NCBI RefSeq assembly: GCF_000422905.1
Contig: NZ_AUGY01000068.1
Location: forward strand, 1-46,933
Reading direction: 5' to 3'
Length of the DNA stretch: 46,933 bases
DNA from: Paenibacillus alginolyticus DSM 5050 = NBRC 15375
GTDB lineage: Bacteria > Bacillota > Bacilli > Paenibacillales > NBRC-103111
Within the stretch, counting starts at the first letter, position 1. The number at the start of each line of letters is the position of its first letter. Shown here one piece after another: positions 22,984-30,400 of this stretch. The translations under genes were made by a program, and so were the position numbers. The notes beneath the pieces were generated by a model that ran no database searches, was not told the origin of the DNA, and saw nothing but the letters and a program-made list of their open reading frames with translations.

Positions 22984-23097
22984 ATGAACATGGGTGACAA
23001 CGGACCAGTCAAACCAAACGGGTCTCAGCATGCCGAGAAACCTTCAAACGATCCGGAAAAACAAGGAAGATCCGCAGCCAAGAAAAAATCAAAGTAG
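22984..23097 (+). CDS. Small hydrophilic protein, SASP-like in composition
   Basis: A 37-residue ORF preceded by AGGAAAGGAGC. The first ATG is at 22984 and a second in-frame ATG at 22990 is also possible. The product is entirely polar with Pro, Asn, Gln and a Lys-rich C-terminus (AAKKKSK) and has no cysteine. Such peptides are common among minor small acid-soluble spore proteins, but I do not recognise a specific family. It stands alone between two terminator-like hairpins. A real gene is likely from the ribosome binding site and composition; the function is unknown. Confidence 0.45.
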   Translation: MNMGDNGPVKPNGSQHAEKPSNDPEKQGRSAAKKKSK

Positions 23098-23162
23098 TGG
23101 ATGAAATGTTCACAAATAAAGCTTGATTAGCAAGGTTTTATCATAGGATCATTGTTTAATTG

Positions 23163-23197
23163 ATAATCACGGCTGCCAGTGCAGGCGTGATTATTTA
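23163..23197 (+). terminator. Hairpin, probable terminator
   Basis: ATAATCACG (23163-23171) pairs with CGTGATTAT (23186-23194), loop containing GCTGC/GCAGG, followed by only a short T-tract. Confidence 0.55.
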
Positions 23198-23240
23198 CGT
23201 TAATACATAATAAGTATAATAATAAATAATTTATAGTTGC

Positions 23241-23270
23241 TTGACATTAGTAAGCGATATACGTTATTAT
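23241..23270 (+). promoter_or_regulatory. Promoter of the DoxX-WrbA pair
   Basis: TTGACA (23241-23246) is 18 bases from TATTAT (23265-23270). The spacer and downstream bases contain repeated TATACG/ATTATACG motifs that could be an operator. A TTG of the long open frame coincides with the minus-35 box, which argues against translation starting there. Confidence 0.6.
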
Positions 23271-23327
23271 ACGAACATAAAGTTTATGGCTTTAAAAAAG
23301 TTAGTGAAAAAAGGGAGACTTAATAGA

Positions 23328-23747
23328 GTGAAAAATAATTATCAGATTGGCGCATTGATACTAAGAGTGCTGCTAGGAATTACCTTCTTTGCTCATGGTG
23401 TTTCTAAGTATCAAGGAGGTATTGGCAATATAGCAGGCTGGTTTGACAGTATCGGTATTCCAGGCTTTATGGCTTACGTCGTGGCTACGATTGAACTGAT
23501 AGGGGGCCTTGCACTGATTTTAGGTTTCGGTACACGTATTGTATCCGCACTAATGGTAATACTCCTTTTAGTCGCTACTTTTAAAGTGAAATTAGCCGTC
23601 GGATTCCTCGGGAATGGTCAAATGGCCGGATACGAACTGGATCTTTCCATGATTGGGGCCGCTATCTATCTTCTCCTAAATGGCAGTTATGTCATTTCCA
23701 TTGATTCTTTATTCAAAAAGAGTCAAAAACCAACACAACATATGTAA
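23328..23747 (+). CDS. DoxX-family membrane protein
   Basis: A protein of about 139 residues from GTG 23328 (AAAGGGAG upstream); an in-frame ATG at 23286 is the alternative. It has four predicted membrane helices with the family blocks LLGITFFAHGVSKYQGG, FMAYVVATIELIGGLALILG and GYELDLSMIGAAIYLLLNG (the last two describe helices 2 and 4). DoxX/YqjF-type proteins are often linked to quinone or electrophile stress. Here it is followed by a WrbA-type quinone reductase after 57 bases, fitting that role. Confidence 0.85.
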   Translation: MKNNYQIGALILRVLLGITFFAHGVSKYQGGIGNIAGWFDSIGIPGFMAYVVATIELIGGLALILGFGTRIVSALMVILLLVATFKVKLAVGFLGNGQMAGYELDLSMIGAAIYLLLNGSYVISIDSLFKKSQKPTQHM

Positions 23748-23804
23748 TGTTTTTATGGAGTAAGAGGTTCATTCCAGTAAATAAAATGATGGTGGTGTTT
23801 TGAT

Positions 23805-24473
23805 ATGGGCTTTCTCGATAAAATTTTTGGAAATACAGCGAAAACGGAGCGAATTGAGATGACGAATGTAAAACTTGCAGTTATATACTACAGTTCAACA
23901 GGAACGAACCACACACTTGCCAATTGGGCAGCTGATGGCGGAAGAGAAGAAGGCGCGGAAGTTAGAGTCTTAAAGATTCCTGAACTTGCTCCACAATCAG
24001 CCATTGATTCCAATCCAGTTTGGAAGGCGCATGTTGAAGCAACTAAGCATATCCCTACTGTCACTTTAGATGATTTAGATTGGGCTGATGCGATTATTTT
24101 CAGTATCCCAACACGTTTTGGCAATATGCCAGGTCAAGTGAAACAATTTTTGGATACAACAGGCGGTCTATGGTTCCAAGGGAAACTCGCTAATAAAGTT
24201 GTAAGTGCAATGACATCAGCTCAAAATTCACATGGTGGACAAGAGCAAACGATTCTATCTTTATACACAAGTATGTATCATTGGGGTGCAATTGTTGCCG
24301 CGCCTGGTTATACAGATCCTGTCATTTTCTCTTCCGGAGGTAATCCTTACGGTACGAGTGTGACTGTTGATCAATCCGGCAAGATGGTTGAAGATGTAGA
24401 GAAGTCGGTTATGCATCAAGCGAAGCGTACGGTGACTGTAGCTCGCGCGATTAAAGCAGGCTTAGCTAATTAA
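23805..24473 (+). CDS. wrbA: NAD(P)H:quinone oxidoreductase, WrbA type
   Basis: A 222-residue flavodoxin-fold protein. A 19-residue N-terminal extension (MGFLDKIFGN...) precedes the usual start at KLAVIYYSSTGTNHTLA (FMN phosphate loop). PTRFGNMPGQVKQFLDTTGGLW and SAQNSHGGQEQTILSLYT (each described by its core: PTRFGNMPGQ, HGGQEQTIL) are WrbA signatures, as is the AAPGYTDP region. It performs two-electron reduction of quinones. ATGGTGGTGTTTTGAT precedes the ATG. It is probably transcribed with the DoxX gene from the promoter at 23241. Confidence 0.92.
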   Translation: MGFLDKIFGNTAKTERIEMTNVKLAVIYYSSTGTNHTLANWAADGGREEGAEVRVLKIPELAPQSAIDSNPVWKAHVEATKHIPTVTLDDLDWADAIIFSIPTRFGNMPGQVKQFLDTTGGLWFQGKLANKVVSAMTSAQNSHGGQEQTILSLYTSMYHWGAIVAAPGYTDPVIFSSGGNPYGTSVTVDQSGKMVEDVEKSVMHQAKRTVTVARAIKAGLAN

Positions 24474-24487
24474 TTTCTGTAAATAAG

Positions 24488-24528
24488 AAGTGACAGTTAG
24501 TCAGATATTGACTGCTGTCACTTTTTTT
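24488..24528 (+). terminator. Terminator after wrbA
   Basis: AAGTGACAG (24488-24496) and CTGTCACTT (24515-24523) form a perfect stem with an inner TAGTC/GACT pairing, then T-run. Confidence 0.92.
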
Positions 24529-24535
24529 ATTGTAT

Positions 24536-24971
24536 AAGGATGTAGGTAAACCGGAAGTTAAGGAATTTATTTTGGATTTCATGACGGACTTATTAAGTAC
24601 CTATCAGATCTCTTTTATCAAATGGGACATGAACCGTACCATTACAGAACCGGGAACGAGTCAGGCCGATTATTAGCGCGGGAAATTTATATCGCTTAAA
24701 CTCATTTCGAGAATCCAATTACGCAGCAGCCCAGTATATAAGTATGGATGGCAGCGAAGCCGTTGTGTTTGTCTTTTTGCATACGCAGAAATTTGCATCT
24801 GAATTACCGCGAGTACATCTTCAAGGCCTAGAACATGAGGTAATCTATCAAGTGATTGGGATTGAAAACGAACCCCTATATTTTAAGGGTAAAAATTTAA
24901 TGCATGTTGGCTTGAAGGTTAGGCTAACAGGTGATTTTGACAGTAAATTGATTCGACTGAAAAGACTTTGA
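24536..24971 (+). pseudogene. Alpha-galactosidase (GH36) remnant with internal deletion
   Basis: Two pieces of a GH36 alpha-galactosidase are fused out of frame. Piece one (24539-24676) reads GKPEVKEFILDFMTDLL, then SFIKWDMNRTITEPG, which contains the nucleophile Asp of the KWDMNR motif, and stops at TAG 24674. Piece two, in another frame, starts near 24681 with GNLYRLNSF, continues through DGSEAVVFVFLHTQ and ends with LTGDFDSKLIRLKRL, the normal C-terminal beta domain. About 150-180 residues expected between them are missing, as is everything N-terminal. A 75-codon frame at 24744 within piece two has no ribosome binding site and should not be annotated as an intact gene. Confidence 0.85.
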
Positions 24972-24980
24972 AGTTAGTAG

Positions 24981-25022
24981 AGCCGGATCATTTCCTTAGA
25001 GAGGGAAGATGCGGTTTTTTTT
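24981..25022 (+). terminator. Terminator after GH36 remnant
   Basis: AGCCGGATCATTTCC (24981-24995) pairs imperfectly with GGAAGATGCGG, followed by eight T. Possibly the original terminator of the lost gene. Confidence 0.7.
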
Positions 25023-25167
25023 CGGCATAAGGTTGTTCGTAGGAGAACGTCGAGTACTTCGTCCAATTCTGCTCTGCCATCACAAAAGCCGAATGACTCT
25101 AAGCGGTTGAATTGATATAATAGTCTTGTAGATTTACAAATTCTGGTGTGTAGAAGGAGAGACATGA

Positions 25168-26598
25168 ATGAGTGCTATTCGATCCCTACCAAGAAGTCAG
25201 CCTGAGCGTCAAGGTATTGCGTCTTCCTCGATTACGAGCTTTCTAAAAGAAGTTCAAGACCGCAGTCTAGAGCTTCACAGCTTCATGCTCCTCCGACATG
25301 GGCACGTTGTTTCGGAAGGATGGTGGACACCTTATTTGCCTGAACGTCCGCATATGCTGTTTTCCTTAACTAAAAGCTTTGCTTCAACAGCCATCGGATT
25401 GTTAGTGGGAGAAGGGCGAGTCTCGCTCGATGACCGGATTGTCTCCTTTTTTCCTGAGGATTTGCCGCCAGAAGTTACACCTAATCTAGCTGCTATGACC
25501 ATCCGACACTTACTCATGATGGGTACAGGTCATGCGCAAGATACGAGTGGAAAGATGCAGTCAACCGATAACTGGGTCAACAATTTCTTAAACATTCCCG
25601 TGGAACATGAGCCAGGTACGCATTTCGTGTATAACAGCGGGGCGACTTATATGCTTTCGGCCATTTTGCAGAAGGTAACCGGTCAAACGTTACTGGACTA
25701 TTTGCAGCCGCGACTGTTGGAACCGCTGGATATCCAAGGTGCCACTTCGGAAAGCTGCCCTCGCGGCATCCACATTGGCGGCTGGGGAATGAAGATCAAA
25801 ACCGAGGATATTGCCAAGTTTGGACAGCTATATTTACAAAAAGGTCAATGGGATGGGAACCAGCTCATTCCTGAGATTTGGGTAGAAGAAGCGACAACGA
25901 AGCAAATTTCCAATGACTCCAGCACTAATAATGACTGGGCTCAAGGGTATGGGTATCAATTCTGGAGATGCCGTCACGGCGCATATCGAGGCGACGGAGC
26001 TTTCGGGCAGTTCTGCATCGTTCTCCCGGAGCAGGATGCCGTCATTGCGATAACGTCCGGAGTGAATAACATGCAGGACGTTCTTGATGCAATTTGGGAG
26101 CATCTGCTGCCTGCCATGAAATCCGAAGAGCTGCCTGTGGACAAGGAAGCCTCTGAGTCGCTAACCCAAGTATTGCATGGACTGAGATTGGAGCCGCCAC
26201 GAGTACTTTCAAACTCAACGCTGGAGACCAGCATATCGGGAATAGAGTTTGAGTTAGAAGAAAATGAGGAACAAATTCAAACATTATCTATTGATTTTAC
26301 AGAGGATTCCACCAACGTTACGATTCAAATTAACACCGGAAAACATACGGTTTACTTTGGTAGAAACGAATGGTATGAGGGAACATACACGCTGCATATG
26401 AGACAGGAAAATGTGGCATTCGGCTCAGCAACATGGCAGGATTCGAATACGCTCTTATTAACGTTAAGATACGTGGAAGCGCCATTTTGCGTGACTTTAA
26501 TATGTAAGTTCTATGATGGAAGCTTGCAAATGCAATTTCGACAGAACGTCTCGTTCGGCAATGTGGAACCTAAGTGGATTCTAGGAAAAGTTAGATAA
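25168..26598 (+). CDS. Beta-lactamase-fold serine hydrolase
   Basis: A 476-residue protein of the class C beta-lactamase/penicillin-binding-protein-like family. The nucleophile motif S-x-x-K is SLTK (about residues 66-69) and the Y-x-N motif is YNS (about 155-157). A third GDGAFGQ block lies where the KTG-like motif is expected. A C-terminal beta-rich region (about 320-476) is extra to the catalytic domain. There is no signal peptide, so it is probably a cytoplasmic esterase or peptidase, not a resistance enzyme. AAGGAGAG (25156-25163) lies a few bases before the ATG. It is monocistronic with a terminator behind it. Confidence 0.88.
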   Translation: MSAIRSLPRSQPERQGIASSSITSFLKEVQDRSLELHSFMLLRHGHVVSEGWWTPYLPERPHMLFSLTKSFASTAIGLLVGEGRVSLDDRIVSFFPEDLPPEVTPNLAAMTIRHLLMMGTGHAQDTSGKMQSTDNWVNNFLNIPVEHEPGTHFVYNSGATYMLSAILQKVTGQTLLDYLQPRLLEPLDIQGATSESCPRGIHIGGWGMKIKTEDIAKFGQLYLQKGQWDGNQLIPEIWVEEATTKQISNDSSTNNDWAQGYGYQFWRCRHGAYRGDGAFGQFCIVLPEQDAVIAITSGVNNMQDVLDAIWEHLLPAMKSEELPVDKEASESLTQVLHGLRLEPPRVLSNSTLETSISGIEFELEENEEQIQTLSIDFTEDSTNVTIQINTGKHTVYFGRNEWYEGTYTLHMRQENVAFGSATWQDSNTLLLTLRYVEAPFCVTLICKFYDGSLQMQFRQNVSFGNVEPKWILGKVR

Positions 26599-26611
26599 AG
26601 GATTGTTGAAT

Positions 26612-26651
26612 GATAAAAGGTCGGTCTGCCGCAGCAGATCGACCTTTTATC
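26612..26651. terminator. Long perfect-stem terminator
   Basis: GATAAAAGGTCG plus TCTGC (26612-26629) pairs with 26634-26651 almost perfectly. The U-tract is the TTTTAT inside the arm, so it could serve both strands. Confidence 0.75.
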
Positions 26652-26750
26652 CTTAAGGCACCAGATGATACTGATTCGATAGTCTCGGGGAGAGCAGCCG
26701 GCGTGTGCTCTGAACTGCTCCAAGTAATGGGTAAGAACATAACCGACGGA
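26652..26750 (-). pseudogene. AraC-family regulator C-terminal remnant
   Basis: On the minus strand the frame from about 26750 reads VGYVLTHYLEQFRAHAGCSPRDYR. This corresponds to the last helices of an AraC-type DNA-binding domain, whose usual form is VGYxxxxYFxxxFKxxxGxSPxxYR. A stop codon lies directly upstream and nothing else of the gene remains. It is a relic of a regulator lost before or during installation of the neighbouring operon. Confidence 0.6.
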
Positions 26751-26757
26751 TTAACAC

Positions 26758-26822
26758 CATAAGATTTTCTTCATAATCATAAGATTGAGATATTAAAAAA
26801 GCGTTTCCATTCTCTTTATAAT
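26758..26822 (+). promoter_or_regulatory. Direct-repeat regulator site and promoter of the permease operon
   Basis: CATAAGATT occurs at 26758-26766 and again at 26778-26786, exactly 20 bp apart start to start. A TATAAT follows at 26817-26822, with only a poor minus-35 near 26794-26799 directly after the second repeat, as expected for an AraC-class activator site. The same block (27 of 31 bases) precedes the AraC gene at 33942. AAAAAAGCGTTTCCA (26796-26810) overlaps the promoter and is a weak cre-like sequence. Confidence 0.65.
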
Positions 26823-26856
26823 AGGTGTATACGAAATACTACTTGTTCAGGAAAGG

Positions 26857-27819
26857 ATGGAGCGTATGCAAATACCAGTAGAGGTGGCACCGAAATCACG
26901 GCCCGTCAAAAAAAGGAATAGGGCTTTTGTAGATATCATAAAGGATTGGGATTTGTACCTGCTGCTCGTGCCGGGACTGTTGTTTCTGGCCATATTTAAG
27001 TACACCCCCATGTCTGGGTTGATCATATCCTTCAAGGATTTCAATATTTTCAGTGGGATATCCGAGAGTCCATGGGTCGGTCTTAAGCACTTTAAACGGC
27101 TGTTCGTCAATGATCAGTTCCTCAGTGTATTATCGAATACCTTGATTATTAGTGTAATGAAGCTGATCTTTCTGTTCCCGGCGCCTATCATCTTGGCCAT
27201 TCTTTTAAACGAGGTTCGGAAGATGGCTTTCAAAAGAGTCGTACAATCTGTCATTTACCTTCCGCATTTTATCTCTTGGGTCATTGTTGGTGGTTTGTTC
27301 ATCAATATGTTCTCAGTCAATGGTGGTATCATTAATGCTGTTATCGTTAAGCTCGGCGGTGATCCCATACCGTTCTTCATGCACGCCGGATACTTCAGGC
27401 CACTGCTAGTACTGTCGGAGGGTTGGAGAGAGGTGGGTTGGGGAACTATTATCTATCTCGCCGCAATTGCCGGGGTTGATCCGCAGCTATATGAAGCTGC
27501 AAAAATGGACGGAGCTAATAAACTCAAGCAGATGCTCCATGTGACTCTGCCAGGCCTGATCCCCACTATCACGTTAATGTTTATCCTTAAAATGGGTCAA
27601 CTACTGGAAGCAGGTACAGAGCAAATTTTAGTTATGTACAATCCCGTGGTATATAGTGTTGCAGATACGATTGGGACGTATGTTTACCGTGTAGGGATAG
27701 GAACATCGGACTACAGCTTCTCGACTGCGGTCGGTTTTTTCGAATCGGTGACTGCCTTCCTCCTTGTCATTCTTGGTAACTTCTTATGCAAAAAATATTT
27801 GGGAAGGAGCATCTGGTGA
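26857..27819 (+). CDS. ABC transporter permease, LplB/YteP type
   Basis: A 320-residue permease with six predicted helices, preceded by GGAAAGGATGGAGC; an in-frame ATG at 26866 is also possible. The N-terminal part LLVPGLLFLAIFKYTPMSGL is characteristic of the LplB subfamily linked to large lipoprotein binding proteins in Paenibacillus. The EAA loop is LYEAAKMDGANKLKQMLHVT (about residues 211-230). It overlaps the next gene by one base (TGATG). No ATPase is encoded in the locus. Confidence 0.92.
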   Translation: MERMQIPVEVAPKSRPVKKRNRAFVDIIKDWDLYLLLVPGLLFLAIFKYTPMSGLIISFKDFNIFSGISESPWVGLKHFKRLFVNDQFLSVLSNTLIISVMKLIFLFPAPIILAILLNEVRKMAFKRVVQSVIYLPHFISWVIVGGLFINMFSVNGGIINAVIVKLGGDPIPFFMHAGYFRPLLVLSEGWREVGWGTIIYLAAIAGVDPQLYEAAKMDGANKLKQMLHVTLPGLIPTITLMFILKMGQLLEAGTEQILVMYNPVVYSVADTIGTYVYRVGIGTSDYSFSTAVGFFESVTAFLLVILGNFLCKKYLGRSIW

Positions 27820-28715
27820 TGGCAAAAGCGACTTCGATCAAAGCATCTACAGGTGAGCGTATATTCTATATCAGCAACTACCTGTTCTTCATCCTATTAG
27901 GCATGGCCACGCTGTTCCCATTCCTAAACGTGCTCGCTAAGTCCTTCAGCAGCGAAGCGGCTGTCATCTCTGGACTGGTCACGATTTTCCCCGTAGATTT
28001 CCAAATCGGAACGTACGAATTGGTCCTTGGGAACAGTCAATTTATGAACAGCTTCCGGATAACCATATTTATTACAGTAACCTATACGGCACTCTCGCTC
28101 ATTATGACCACGATGGCAGCTTATCCGCTCTCTAAGCCCGGTCTTAAAGGAAGAAAGGCTATCCTGCTGCTGTATGTGTTCACTATGCTGTTCCATGGCG
28201 GTTTGATTCCCAATTATCTGCTTATGCAAAATTTGGGTCTGATCAACTCCTTATGGTCACTGATTTTACCGGGTATGATCCAAGTTTTTTATATGCTGCT
28301 GATCAAAAATTACTTTGAAGGGTTGCCGGATAGTCTAGAGGAATCGGCCAAATTGGATGGAGCTTCCAACATGAGAATTCTTTGGAGCATTGTGCTTCCG
28401 TTGTCGATGCCAGTGTTAGCGACGGTTGCTCTCTTCTATGCGGTTCTGATCTGGAACAGTTACTTTAACGCCATGGTTTACATTAGCCGTCCGGACTTAA
28501 AGCCAATGCAGCTATATCTCAAGGAATTGATCGCAGCTACCAATGATGTGCTTGGCCAGTCGGGAATGATCGACATCAGCAAGGACCTTAACCGAAGTCC
28601 GGAGGCTGTTCAAGCTGCCTCTATCATTACAGCTACCGTTCCAATCTTGTGTGTATACCCATTCCTGCAAAAGTATTTCGTAAAGGGAGTACTTGTAGGA
28701 TCAGTAAAAGGTTGA
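27819..28715 (+). CDS. ABC transporter permease, LplC/YtcP type
   Basis: A 298-residue permease from ATG 27819, overlapping the previous stop codon (TGATG), with GGAAGGAG (27801-27808) as ribosome binding site. An earlier in-frame ATG at 27786 lies inside the upstream gene without a site. The typical ATLFPFLNVLAKSFSSEAAV segment follows the first helix, and the EAA loop is DSLEESAKLDGASNMRILWS. It ends with the subfamily's KYFVKGVLVGSVKG tail. Partner of the preceding permease. Confidence 0.93.
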   Translation: MAKATSIKASTGERIFYISNYLFFILLGMATLFPFLNVLAKSFSSEAAVISGLVTIFPVDFQIGTYELVLGNSQFMNSFRITIFITVTYTALSLIMTTMAAYPLSKPGLKGRKAILLLYVFTMLFHGGLIPNYLLMQNLGLINSLWSLILPGMIQVFYMLLIKNYFEGLPDSLEESAKLDGASNMRILWSIVLPLSMPVLATVALFYAVLIWNSYFNAMVYISRPDLKPMQLYLKELIAATNDVLGQSGMIDISKDLNRSPEAVQAASIITATVPILCVYPFLQKYFVKGVLVGSVKG

Positions 28716-28763
28716 TTTTGTAAGTGTCAATCATTATCTAATTTGATAGAATAGATGGATAAG

Positions 28764-28793
28764 AGGGAGTGCCTTATGGGGGCACCCCCTTTG
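28764..28793 (+). terminator. Stem-loop between permeases and response regulator
   Basis: AGGGAGTGCC (28764-28773) pairs with GGCACCCCCT (28781-28790) with one G-U pair, then only TTT. It may attenuate read-through from the permease genes into the regulatory genes. Confidence 0.5.
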
Positions 28794-28846
28794 CCTGTTC
28801 CGCAGACATCATCCGAAGACATAGCAGGAAAGGAAAGAGGCCAGTT

Positions 28847-30400
28847 ATGCTAAAAGTGCTGATTGTAGACGACGAAGAGATTACCCGGGAAGGTCTTAGA
28901 TCTTGTATCCCCTGGGAAGAGCTGGGGATGAAAGTTGTAGCGGAAGCAGAGGATGGCGCGGAAGGGCTTGAGGCGGCTGTTAAGCTTCAGCCGGATATCG
29001 CCTTATGCGACGTAAGAATGCCCCATCTGGATGGGATTGGATTGGCTAAAGGGATTAAAGACAAGGTGCCTGGCTGCAAGATCATTTTTCTAAGCGGCTA
29101 TTCGGACGTAGAATATCTAAGATCTGCGATTCAACTTCAAGCCGTTGATTATGTAGAAAAACCTGTTGACCTGGAGAAGCTTCAAGAGGTTTTGGTTAAA
29201 GCAGCGGAGGCTTGCAGACAAGAGCGGGAGAATCGAGAGCGGCTGGAGGACATGGAACGGCAAATGATCAAGTCCAGACCTTTCTTATCAGGGAAGGCCT
29301 TACAAGCCTTGCTTGCAGGCACCGGTTCGGTTAATGAGTTGGAGAAGGAATGGCTTACCGTCCACTCTATCAGTTCCGGCGATGCCCGCTATGTATGCTG
29401 CATGATTATGGGTGAAGACCGTAGATTAAACATGACGCTCATAGAGAAACTCGAGGAAATGTTTCGTTCTTACGGCTTAGAAGGTTTGTGTTGCGAATAT
29501 GATCATGTACTTTCTGCCGTATTTAAATTGGCGGATGGGAAGGAAAATGAAACCATCGTTCTGATGATGAATTCGCTATCGACCTATGCGCGGAATGTGC
29601 TTCATACCCGTCTTTCCGCAGGTGTAGGAGGAACGGTAGGGAGCCTTGAAGCTATAATTGGCTCGGTACAGCAAGCTTCGGAAGCGCTTCAGTTTAGCTT
29701 CTATAGGGGATGGAATACGACAATTCTTCATGAGCACACAGGTCGGGGAGCGAAGCCGAAACTGATTCATGAGAAGTATACCTTTCTCCGATTCGAGAAG
29801 CATCTACAACGTCAGGAATTCGAAGAGGCGTCCTTACTGCTACAGGAAGTCGTATTCGAGCTGAGAAAGTTGGAATCATCTTCCATTGAGTGGATTCGCA
29901 AGCGACTCTTTAAGTTGTATATCATCTTAACCAAAGTGTTTTTGGAAGCAATCACAGAGCTGGATAACGACGAATTATGGAGATTATTTGCAAATGGACA
30001 GCTCGACTCGATTGCCCATTTTCTACAAAGCCAGTTAGAAGCGATTCGGGATGGGTTAGCTCATCTCGGGACTCAGCCAGACAAGGCAGTCATACGCGAA
30101 GCTGTTGCTTTTATTCATAATCATTATCATGAAGAAATATCCATCGATATGATAGCCAAGCAGGTTTTTTTAACACCGACCTACTTTTGTCTGATATTCA
30201 AGAAAGAGCTTGGGATTGCTGTTAATGAGTACATCACGCAAGTCAGGATTGAGAAGGCCAAGCATTTGGTTAAGGACAGAAGCCTAAAGCTATATGAGAT
30301 TGCGCTGAAGGTCGGATATACAGATCCGAATTATTTTGCCAAGGTATTCCGCAAGCTTACGGGCTTCAAGCCATCTGAATATAGGGAAGTTGCGCCATGA
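28847..30400 (+). CDS. YesN-type response regulator with AraC output domain
   Basis: A 517-residue response regulator from ATG 28847 (AGGAAAGAGG at 28829-28838); an upstream frame start at 28769 lacks support and begins in the stem-loop. The receiver (about 1-120) has acidic residues D8-D9, phospho-acceptor Asp55 (CDVRMP) and Lys105 (EKPVD). A middle region of unclear fold (about 150-400) is usual for YesN. The AraC HTH (about 415-515) contains EEISIDMIAKQVFLTPTYF and KVGYTDPNYFAKVFRKLTG (second helix set). It overlaps the kinase gene by ATGA. It is a good candidate to bind the CATAAGATT repeats upstream of its operon. Confidence 0.92.
   Translation: MLKVLIVDDEEITREGLRSCIPWEELGMKVVAEAEDGAEGLEAAVKLQPDIALCDVRMPHLDGIGLAKGIKDKVPGCKIIFLSGYSDVEYLRSAIQLQAVDYVEKPVDLEKLQEVLVKAAEACRQERENRERLEDMERQMIKSRPFLSGKALQALLAGTGSVNELEKEWLTVHSISSGDARYVCCMIMGEDRRLNMTLIEKLEEMFRSYGLEGLCCEYDHVLSAVFKLADGKENETIVLMMNSLSTYARNVLHTRLSAGVGGTVGSLEAIIGSVQQASEALQFSFYRGWNTTILHEHTGRGAKPKLIHEKYTFLRFEKHLQRQEFEEASLLLQEVVFELRKLESSSIEWIRKRLFKLYIILTKVFLEAITELDNDELWRLFANGQLDSIAHFLQSQLEAIRDGLAHLGTQPDKAVIREAVAFIHNHYHEEISIDMIAKQVFLTPTYFCLIFKKELGIAVNEYITQVRIEKAKHLVKDRSLKLYEIALKVGYTDPNYFAKVFRKLTGFKPSEYREVAP

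Noticed and set aside
23241..23327. Extended N-terminus of the DoxX protein
   Set aside because: The opening TTG is the minus-35 box of a good promoter; a ribosome binding site stands before GTG 23328.
24744..24971. Independent 75-residue gene
   Set aside because: It matches the C-terminal domain of GH36 enzymes, continues upstream in frame without a start, and has no ribosome binding site.
25168..26598. Antibiotic-resistance beta-lactamase
   Set aside because: The SxxK serine hydrolase family is broad, there is no signal peptide, and the extra C-terminal domain does not fit resistance enzymes.
28769..28846. Extended N-terminus of the response regulator
   Set aside because: It would start inside a stem-loop without a site; ATG 28847 has AGGAAAGAGG and opens the receiver domain directly.
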